NCBI GenBank assembly: GCA_902464645.1
Contig: CABQKL010000084.1
Coordinates: 1-7,702, forward strand
Direction of reading: 5' to 3'
DNA: 7,702 nucleotides
Origin: an uncultured Collinsella sp.
GTDB taxonomy: Bacteria; Actinomycetota; Coriobacteriia; Coriobacteriales; Coriobacteriaceae
The number at the start of each line of letters is the position of its first letter. Positions within the stretch are counted from its first letter, which is position 1. This document shows positions 1-4,419 of the stretch, piece after piece. The position numbers were made by a program, and so were the translations under genes. The notes beneath the pieces are model-generated. The model ran no database searches, was not told the origin of the DNA, and saw only the letters and a program-made list of their open reading frames with translations.

Positions 1-617
1 TGGCCGATGAGCTCGCCTATGTATGCGAAAACGGAGCCCTGGTGATGAGCGAGGGGCGCGCCGTTGTCAAACGTTCCATGGAACGTAGCCTTGCTATGGA
101 TATCGCGAATGCCGTGGTCGCCTACCCCCATGCCGACGTAACCCTTTCCTGCGAGGGGCACCTCTACACCATAAGCGGTAACGATGCGTTCATCGACCAT
201 TTGCGTTACGAGGTCCACTGCGATGTGGCGGTGGTCGACCGTCCCGAGGACATTGACGAGGATGTCATTAAGATTGCGTTTCAAACGCCCGAGACAGAGC
301 AGCCGGCGGCGTTGGAGTATTTTGCGCGTCGCTTTAGCGACCGGGTCGATGTGATGACGTCGGGAACCGAATGGACCGACTTTATCGGCTTTGATTCGGG
401 CAAGGGGTCCGCGCTTGCCGATTATGGTCGCGCACTGGGGATCTCACCTAACGAAATGATGGCGTTTGGCGATAACGAAAACGATCGCGACATGCTCAAC
501 GTGGTGGGCCATCCCTATCTGATGGAGAGCTGCAATCCCAGCATGCGCGGTGTCAATGACCGTGTCCGCTACGTGCGCACGGTCGAAGAAGAGCTGCGTC
601 GTCTACTTGCTGAGTAG
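1..617 (+). CDS. Cof-type HAD-superfamily phosphatase, 3' part (5' end outside window)
   Basis: The reading frame is open from the window edge (first full codon at position 3) to a TAG at 615-617, giving 204 visible residues. Cof-type HAD hydrolases are usually about 270 residues, so roughly the first 65, with the nucleophile DxD motif, lie outside. Visible hallmarks are the early YVCENGALV stretch typical of Cof/YidA proteins, the C2-type cap region, the motif III lysine in SGKGSAL (codon at 402-404), and motif IV GDNENDRDML (from about 468) that binds Mg2+. The family dephosphorylates small phosphometabolites such as sugar phosphates or FMN in the cytoplasm; the substrate here cannot be read from sequence. 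The gene converges on the Fur-family gene with only 14 nt between the stop codons. Confidence 0.93.
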   Translation, partial: ADELAYVCENGALVMSEGRAVVKRSMERSLAMDIANAVVAYPHADVTLSCEGHLYTISGNDAFIDHLRYEVHCDVAVVDRPEDIDEDVIKIAFQTPETEQPAALEYFARRFSDRVDVMTSGTEWTDFIGFDSGKGSALADYGRALGISPNEMMAFGDNENDRDMLNVVGHPYLMESCNPSMRGVNDRVRYVRTVEEELRRLLAE

Positions 618-639
618 GTATGTCCCAAAATCTACCTAC
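614..639. repeat. Inverted repeat spanning both convergent stop codons
   Basis: GTAGGTA (614-620) and TACCTAC (633-639) are perfect complements separated by 12 nt. The stem contains the TAG stop of the HAD gene and most of the TAG stop of the opposing Fur-family gene. There is no U-tract on either side, so it is at best a weak bidirectional 3'-end hairpin and may be chance. Confidence 0.35.
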
Positions 640-1012
640 AGTTGGGGCAGAGGCCCTCGAAGATGGTGTAGTGCGAGGTGACGTTCCAGCCGATTTGCTC
701 GGACGCCTTGGCGTCGAGCTGGGCATCGAAGGGGAGCGGTACGTCGATGACGCGGCTGCACGAGGTGCAGATGATATGCGCATGCGGCTCGATCGTGCGA
801 TCGAAGCGGCTGCCGCCCGGCGTCTTGATGGAGAGGATCTCGCCGGCGTCGGCTAAGAGATTGAGATTGCGGTAGACCGTACCGCGGCTGATTTTGTCAT
901 CCTGCGCGCGCACGGCGTTGTAGATCTCATCGGCGGTGGGGTGGTTATAGCTTTGGCGCACGGCGTCAAGAACCAGCTTCCGCTGCTTGGTGTTTCTTCT
1001 TTGCACCGCCAT
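632..1012 (-). CDS. Fur-family, PerR-like metal-dependent repressor
   Basis: This is a 126-residue Fur-family DNA-binding repressor. The N-terminal winged helix includes NHPTADEIY (23-31) and the recognition-helix segment GTVYRNLNLL (44-53). The C-terminal dimerisation domain has PHAHIICTSC (76-85) and ends CPNC (122-125). The C82/C85/C122/C125 set would hold the structural zinc. Compared with Bacillus PerR as I recall it, H24, D71, H77, H79 and D90 fall at the positions of H37, D85, H91, H93 and D104. Aspartate rather than glutamate at the last position is associated with PerR-type peroxide sensing, so I favour a peroxide regulator over an iron-sensing Fur or a Zur. The ATG at 1012 is preceded by AAGAGG at a spacing of 8 nt. 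The gene lies 61 nt downstream of the acylphosphatase-like gene and probably has its own promoter. Confidence is high for the family, moderate for the PerR subtype. Confidence 0.93.
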   Translation of the reverse strand: MAVQRRNTKQRKLVLDAVRQSYNHPTADEIYNAVRAQDDKISRGTVYRNLNLLADAGEILSIKTPGGSRFDRTIEPHAHIICTSCSRVIDVPLPFDAQLDAKASEQIGWNVTSHYTIFEGLCPNCR

Positions 1013-1048
1013 GCGCCTCGCCTCTTTTCTATCAACGGTCGTAGGTAA

Positions 1049-1077
1049 ATGATACCGTATTTAGCACACAATACTAA
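1049..1077 (-). promoter_or_regulatory. Possible promoter of the Fur-family gene
   Basis: Read on the minus strand, TTAGTA (1077-1072) and TATCAT (1054-1049) are separated by 17 nt, a plausible but weak sigma-70 type promoter. It would start transcription roughly 30 nt before the Fur-family ATG. The -35 element overlaps the stop codon of the upstream acylphosphatase-like gene. Confidence 0.4.
1061..1077. promoter_or_regulatory. Possible Fur/PerR operator (imperfect dyad)
   Basis: The 17-bp element TTAGCACACAATACTAA has inverted TTAG/CTAA ends plus one further matched pair. It overlaps the possible -35 of the Fur-family gene. Fur-family repressors commonly repress their own promoter through AT-rich dyads, so autoregulation is plausible, but the element does not match the classical PerR box and the call is weak. 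Confidence 0.25.
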
Positions 1078-1475
1078 TAACGAGGACTGAAACCGTCTTC
1101 ATTGGTAAGTGGGGCTCGGACCTGGGCGTCTGCGAGGCGAAAACGCGTTCCCATGCGCTCGTAGGAGGCATGGAGCGCCTCGAGGTGAGACAGGATATTC
1201 GCAGGCGCGCCTTGTACCTCCATTTCGACCGAACCGTCTTCCATATTGCGTACCCAGCCGGTGAGTGTGTGCGTCTGTGCGAGATTGGTGTTGGTAAAGC
1301 GAAAGCCGACGCCCTGGACTTGGCCCTCCCACCGCAGAAAATAGCGCTGCGGAGCGTTTTGAGTGGCTGCGTCGCTTGCTAGCACGGTAAGCCTGCGTCG
1401 CAGCTCGAGCTCAACGCCAGACGGTTTTTGAGGCTCTCGATTGATGCCGGAGAAGAACTTGTCAAAAAAGCCCAT
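1074..1475 (-). CDS. Acylphosphatase-domain protein with N-terminal extension
   Basis: The product is 133 residues. Residues 43-133 form an acylphosphatase domain, with the signature GQVQGVGFRF (51-60) carrying the catalytic arginine R59 and GWVRNMEDGSVEMEVQG (73-89) carrying the catalytic asparagine N77. Acylphosphatases hydrolyse carboxyl-phosphate bonds, for example in acetyl phosphate or 1,3-bisphosphoglycerate. The usual enzyme is about 90 residues; this one has about 42 extra N-terminal residues. They begin with an aromatic, possibly amphipathic MGFFDKFFSG segment and continue into a charged stretch I do not recognise. The start is 2 nt after the oxidoreductase stop, so the two genes are almost certainly co-transcribed and probably translationally coupled. 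Confidence 0.9.
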   Translation of the reverse strand: MGFFDKFFSGINREPQKPSGVELELRRRLTVLASDAATQNAPQRYFLRWEGQVQGVGFRFTNTNLAQTHTLTGWVRNMEDGSVEMEVQGAPANILSHLEALHASYERMGTRFRLADAQVRAPLTNEDGFSPRY

Positions 1476-1477
1476 CG

Positions 1478-2584
1478 CTAGGCCTGCTTGACTGAATCGG
1501 CGGGGAAGGTAATGCCGGCCTGCTGACGCACGGCATCCATGATGCGCAGCGAGACGAGCGTGACATCGCGGTAGTGGCCGAGCTCATGGCGTCCCGCCGG
1601 GGTCTCCCAGATCTCTTCCTTAACGTTATCGATGCCTCCGATGGCGGTGATAAAGTCTGCGAGTTCGTATTCCATAGTGTTGCTCGATTTGGGCAGGTCG
1701 AGCGCGCGGCCGTTGTCTCCCTGTTCGCGCGGTGCCTCGGTCGCCGAGCCGCGTACGACGTCGCCGCGATAGTCGATGCGGACGTTGCGGGGCGTGGACA
1801 GATGGTCGATCTGGATAGTGCCACGCTCGCCTTCGATCTGCGAGGGCAGCAGGTCATTCGTAATTTTGGAGTGCGCGAGCTCGACGGAGATCCGGCCACC
1901 GCCGTAGCTGGCGAGGATGGAACCGCAGCCGTCGATGGGGCCGTGCGTGAGCTCTTGCGTTGAGGGGTCGAGCAGCGTGGTCATGCTGGTGAGACCAGAG
2001 GGCATGCCGAAAATCTCGACCATGGGCTCGACGGTGTAGACGCCAATGTCCATGAGGGAACCCGATGCCATATTGCAGTCGAAGATATTGGTGGCGCGCC
2101 CCGCGAGAACCTCGTTGTAGCGCGAAGAATACTTGCCAAAGCGCAGTGAGGCGCGGCGAATGGGCGCGATCTCGCCCAGGGCGTCCTCGACGGCGTGGAA
2201 AGCGGGGTCATGGAGCGGGCGCATGGCCTCGAGGGCTACGACGCCCGCCGCCTCGGCTGCGCGAAAGACCTCGAGTGCCTGCGCCTCGGTGGCACAAAAG
2301 GGTTTTTCGACGATAACGTGCTTGCCGCCGGCGATACAGGCGAGCGCCTGCTCGTAGTGGAGCGCATTGGGGCTGCCGATGTAGACGGCGTCGACGTCGC
2401 CGGCGGACGCAAGCTCGTCAAGCACGGTGAAGTTACGCTCGCCGCCGTGCTCGGCGGTAAAGGCAGCACCGCGATCTGCGTCGCGCGAGAGCGTGCCCAC
2501 AAACGCGGCTTGGTCGTTGGCGTTGACGACCTGGATAAAGTCGTCGGTAATCATGGATGTGCCGATGGTCGCTATACGCAGCAT
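1478..2584 (-). CDS. Gfo/Idh/MocA-family NAD(P)-dependent oxidoreductase
   Basis: The product is 368 residues, normal for the family. The N-terminal Rossmann fold starts MLRIATIGTSMITDDF; the usual GxGxxG is replaced by IGTSMIT, a variant I recall in several Gram-positive members. SPNALHYEQ (71-79) and the signature EKP (93-95) in VIVEKPF follow. The C-terminal half carries GSLMDIGVYTVEP (175-187), the region that usually shapes the active site. Members oxidise or reduce sugars, cyclitols, dihydrodiols or related compounds; the substrate cannot be assigned from neighbours. The frame is open well upstream into rnhA, but the ATG at 2584 has a strong GAGGGGG Shine-Dalgarno sequence and begins exactly at the Rossmann strand. 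It lies 73 nt downstream of rnhA and is followed 2 nt later by the acylphosphatase-like gene. Confidence 0.93.
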   Translation of the reverse strand: MLRIATIGTSMITDDFIQVVNANDQAAFVGTLSRDADRGAAFTAEHGGERNFTVLDELASAGDVDAVYIGSPNALHYEQALACIAGGKHVIVEKPFCATEAQALEVFRAAEAAGVVALEAMRPLHDPAFHAVEDALGEIAPIRRASLRFGKYSSRYNEVLAGRATNIFDCNMASGSLMDIGVYTVEPMVEIFGMPSGLTSMTTLLDPSTQELTHGPIDGCGSILASYGGGRISVELAHSKITNDLLPSQIEGERGTIQIDHLSTPRNVRIDYRGDVVRGSATEAPREQGDNGRALDLPKSSNTMEYELADFITAIGGIDNVKEEIWETPAGRHELGHYRDVTLVSLRIMDAVRQQAGITFPADSVKQA

Positions 2585-2657
2585 GTATCCCCCTCGTGCC
2601 GTTCGGTTTACAGGATGAGTGTAGCGCGGGAGGACACAAAAGCGTGCGAAAACGCCG

Positions 2658-3143
2658 TTACAGGTCGCTCTCGTTAAAGCCGGTGTCGATATCGAGGTTG
2701 CTGCCGTCGGCCGCCGTGGTGGCAAGCTCGTCGCAGCGCTCATTGAGCTCGTGGCCGGCATGCCCCTTAACCCAGATGAACTCCACCTTATGCTTACTCT
2801 TTGCGGCAAGCAGGCGCTCCCATAGGTCGCGGTTCTTGACGGGCTGCTTGTTGGCAGTTTTCCATCCGCGCTTTTTCCAGCCGTCGATCCAGTGCTTGTT
2901 AAAGGCGTTGACGACGTACTGCGAATCGGAATGGACTTCGACCTCGCAGGGGCGGTTGAGTGCCTCGAGCGCCACGATGACCGCCATGAGCTCCATGCGG
3001 TTGTTGGTGGTCTTGGCGTAGCCACGCGAAAGCTCGGAGGTGAAGGTCTTGCCGGCGGGGTTGGTGTATTTGAGCACGGCGCCGTAGCCACCGCGTCCCG
3101 GATTAGATCGAGCCGAGCCGTCGGTATAGATGATGACCTTCAC
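2658..3143 (-). CDS. rnhA: Ribonuclease HI
   Basis: This enzyme cuts the RNA strand of RNA/DNA hybrids, removing Okazaki primers and R-loops. The 161-residue product has the complete catalytic set: D8 in YTDGSARSNPG, E51 in NRMELMAV, D73 in VHSDSQYVV, H128 in WVKGHAGH and D138 in RCDELA. The basic KHWIDGWKKRGWK segment (84-96) matches the handle region of E. coli-type RNase HI. I chose the GTG start at 3143: AAAGGA precedes it by 5 nt and the protein then begins at the first beta strand (MKVIIYTDG). An in-frame ATG 17 codons upstream would add a tail with no family counterpart. It follows the LysR gene by 63 nt on the same strand. Confidence 0.95.
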   Translation of the reverse strand: MKVIIYTDGSARSNPGRGGYGAVLKYTNPAGKTFTSELSRGYAKTTNNRMELMAVIVALEALNRPCEVEVHSDSQYVVNAFNKHWIDGWKKRGWKTANKQPVKNRDLWERLLAAKSKHKVEFIWVKGHAGHELNERCDELATTAADGSNLDIDTGFNESDL

Positions 3144-3181
3144 ATGGTTCCTTTCGTTGGGTACGTTTCGTGTGAGTGACC

Positions 3182-3187
3182 ATTGTA
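3182..3187 (-). promoter_or_regulatory. Possible -10 element for rnhA
   Basis: Read on the minus strand this is TACAAT, one base off the -10 consensus and about 40 nt before the rnhA GTG. I do not see a convincing -35 at 16-18 nt, so independent transcription of rnhA from the LysR gene is only suggested. Confidence 0.3.
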
Positions 3188-3206
3188 GCGCCATGCCCGT
3201 CGGGGG

Positions 3207-4145
3207 CTAGCAATCTCCGATTTCTACCCCGTCTTCTGACGGTTGGTCGGCATGGATGATGCGGTTGAGTTCGTCGAGGTATTGCTGCAAGAGGGGAGAG
3301 GGCTTGCGATCGTCGTGCATGATATAGCCTACGTGCATCGTTGGGGCGTCTGCTAACGGGATCGAAGCCATACCCCATTGCATTTCATTGGAGAGGACAC
3401 CGGTCGACAGGGTGTAACCGTTCGACGTGATAAGTAAGTTAGTAAGTGTTCCGCGGTCTGAGATTCGTATGTTGCGGTCGCAAGGGATATAGCTAAAGGG
3501 TTCCTCGGCGTAATAGAAGGAGTTTGAGGTTCCCTGCTCAAAGCTGTAGCGCGTATAGGGCGTGAGGTCGGCAAGGGACAGCTGAGGGCGGCGTGCGAGC
3601 GGGTGGCGTTCGCTAACGAAGACGTGGACCGTCGCGTCGAAGAGGGGGTGGAAGCTCGCGCGGGCATCGGCGAAGGCCTTCTGCAGAACGCGGGCGTTAA
3701 AATCATCTAGATACAGAATGCCGATATCGCTGCGAAATGCACGGACGTCGTCGATGATTTGCGAGGTGGTGGTCTCGCGCATGATGAACTCGAACTTGCT
3801 GTCGCGGCAGCGCTCGACGACGTTGACAAAGGCCTCGACCGAAAACGCGTAGTGTTGGGCCGAGATGGCAAGGCGCGCCTGGGGTGTACCGCCGTCCTCG
3901 TAGCGGGCCTCGAGCATGTCAGCCTGCTCCACGACCTGGCGCGCATAGCCTAAAAGCTCGGTACCGTCGTTGGTGAGCGTGACGCCGCGGCTAGAGCGCG
4001 TAAAGATCTCCAGATGGAGCTCCTGTTCCAGGCTTTTGACGGCGTTTGAGATGTTGGACTGAGCGGTATAGAGGCGCTGAGCTGCGGCGTTGATTGAGCC
4101 GGACTCTGCCACGGCGATCAGAAAACGAAGCTGTTGGAGGGTCAT
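3207..4145 (-). CDS. LysR-type transcriptional regulator, divergent from metY
   Basis: The product is 312 residues, the standard LysR length. The N-terminal winged helix-turn-helix spans about residues 1-60 (MTLQQLRFLIAVAESGS, then AAAQRLYTAQSNISNAVKSLE, then GVTLTNDG) and is followed by the linker helix. From about residue 90 there is a periplasmic-binding-protein-like effector domain (LAISAQHYAFSVEAF, SDIGILYLDDFN, then YSFEQGTSNSFYY and SDRGTLTNLLITSNGYTLSTG). I recall this subtype in Gram-positive bacteria. The ATG at 4145 has AAAGGA 8 nt upstream. Its divergent position next to metY, with an ATC-N9-GAT box between them, suggests that it controls metY and possibly itself. The inducer is unknown; O-acetylhomoserine or O-acetylserine would be reasonable guesses. 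Confidence 0.94.
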   Translation of the reverse strand: MTLQQLRFLIAVAESGSINAAAQRLYTAQSNISNAVKSLEQELHLEIFTRSSRGVTLTNDGTELLGYARQVVEQADMLEARYEDGGTPQARLAISAQHYAFSVEAFVNVVERCRDSKFEFIMRETTTSQIIDDVRAFRSDIGILYLDDFNARVLQKAFADARASFHPLFDATVHVFVSERHPLARRPQLSLADLTPYTRYSFEQGTSNSFYYAEEPFSYIPCDRNIRISDRGTLTNLLITSNGYTLSTGVLSNEMQWGMASIPLADAPTMHVGYIMHDDRKPSPLLQQYLDELNRIIHADQPSEDGVEIGDC

Positions 4146-4161
4146 CGGCGCCCGTCCTTTC

Positions 4162-4184
4162 GATAGCTATCTAAAAAACAGATA
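4162..4184. promoter_or_regulatory. Candidate LysR-type operator
   Basis: Two overlapping dyads occur here. GATAGCTATC (4162-4171) is a perfect 10-bp palindrome. TATCT-N7-AGATA (4168-4184) is a perfect inverted repeat that fits the LysR-type core ATC-N9-GAT. The second is centred at 4176, about 66 nt upstream of the transcription start expected from the metY promoter, the usual distance of a LysR recognition site. It is also 23-39 nt upstream of the lysR ATG, so one bound regulator could both activate metY and repress lysR. Confidence 0.6.
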
Positions 4185-4206
4185 ACAGGTTAGCGCTTTT
4201 AAGTGA

Positions 4207-4235
4207 TTGACCGAGCGAAACAATGCTCGTACTAT
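4207..4235 (+). promoter_or_regulatory. metY promoter (TTGACC-N17-TACTAT)
   Basis: The -35 TTGACC (4207-4212) and -10 TACTAT (4230-4235) are spaced exactly 17 nt, the best promoter match in the window. Transcription would start near 4242 and give a leader of about 178 nt before metY. The spacer carries CGAGC (4212-4216) and GCTCG (4225-4229), a perfect inverted repeat with an 8-nt gap, which could be a second regulator site lying under RNA polymerase. Confidence 0.7.
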
Positions 4236-4265
4236 TCAAAACACACAAAGGAGGTAGGTAATTAA

Positions 4266-4353
4266 GCCGACCACGGAACCGGGATGCGAAAGGAGGCCCG
4301 CATATGAATTGCTTACTAAGACGAATGCCGGGCTCCTGTTTGCGCCCGTCGGC
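4266..4353 (+). promoter_or_regulatory. metY leader RNA with mutually exclusive hairpins
   Basis: Several stems compete here. GCCGAC (4266-4271) pairs with GTCGGC (4348-4353) and encloses the region. ATGCG (4284-4288) pairs with CGCAT (4299-4303), placing the leader-ORF Shine-Dalgarno sequence in the loop. A longer 12-bp hairpin pairs 4291-4303 with 4325-4337, with single bulges at 4295 and 4328, and would hide that Shine-Dalgarno sequence. CGGGC (4329-4333) can instead pair with GCCCG (4344-4348). The sharing of CGGGC and CGCAT between alternatives is the architecture of an attenuator. None of the stems is followed by a U-tract, so it is not an intrinsic terminator. I do not recognise a known riboswitch or T-box motif. 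Confidence 0.5.
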
Positions 4354-4357
4354 GTGA
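4304..4357 (+). CDS. Putative 17-residue regulatory leader peptide upstream of metY
   Basis: This ATG-initiated ORF encodes MNCLLRRMPGSCLRPSA and ends in TGA at 4355-4357, 62 nt before metY. Its Shine-Dalgarno sequence AAAGGAGG (4289-4296) is near-perfect with 7-nt spacing, stronger than most in the window. The peptide has Cys at codons 3 and 12 and Met at codon 8, so its translation could report cysteine or methionine supply. Codons 4-7 are TTA CTA AGA CGA, none of which occurs in metY, so ribosomes may be slow just after the first Cys codon. The ORF overlaps all the competing hairpins. Short cysteine-containing leader peptides that attenuate sulfur genes are known in mycobacteria; I do not know of a described one in this lineage. 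It is too short for coding statistics. Confidence 0.5.
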   Translation: MNCLLRRMPGSCLRPSA

Positions 4358-4417
4358 TCAGGAGACAGCGACTTACTTCTCTTACTCTTATTTACTTCTA
4401 TCTGATCAAGGAGATCA
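4355..4417 (+). promoter_or_regulatory. Possible two-state switch at the metY Shine-Dalgarno sequence
   Basis: CTGATCA (4402-4408) can pair with TGATCAG (4355-4361), which starts at the leader-peptide stop codon, leaving most of the metY Shine-Dalgarno sequence AAGGAG (4408-4413) free. Alternatively TGATC (4403-4407) pairs with GATCA (4413-4417) and closes a 5-nt loop around that sequence. The two states exclude each other. Between the arms, 4371-4403 has no G at all and is pyrimidine-rich, with TTACT at 4373, 4382 and 4392. This could serve as an unstructured linker, a ribosome standby site or a Rho loading region. The local 5-bp stem is weak, so this is a hypothesis. Confidence 0.35.
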
Positions 4418-4419
4418 TC

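Noticed and set aside
2585..3091. Upstream extension of the Gfo/Idh/MocA frame by 169 codons
   Set aside because: It overlaps rnhA in another frame and gives Ser/Pro/Arg-rich low-complexity sequence. The ATG at 2584 has a strong ribosome binding site and starts at the Rossmann strand.
3144..3194. An ATG start for rnhA 17 codons upstream
   Set aside because: The GTG at 3143 has AAAGGA at 5 nt and gives the normal RNase HI N-terminus; the upstream ATG overlaps the possible -10 element.
4309..4419. In-frame extension of metY to a TTG at 4309, or even to an ATT at 4261
   Set aside because: The added residues have no family counterpart, the TTG has no correctly spaced ribosome binding site, and the ATG at 4420 has AAGGAG at 6 nt and begins the conserved N-terminus. 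The region behaves as leader RNA.
4242..4419. SAM riboswitch, cobalamin riboswitch or T-box in the metY leader
   Set aside because: I looked for their conserved motifs (SAM-I core, B12 box, T-box AGGGTGGNACC) and saw none. A covariance-model search would settle it.
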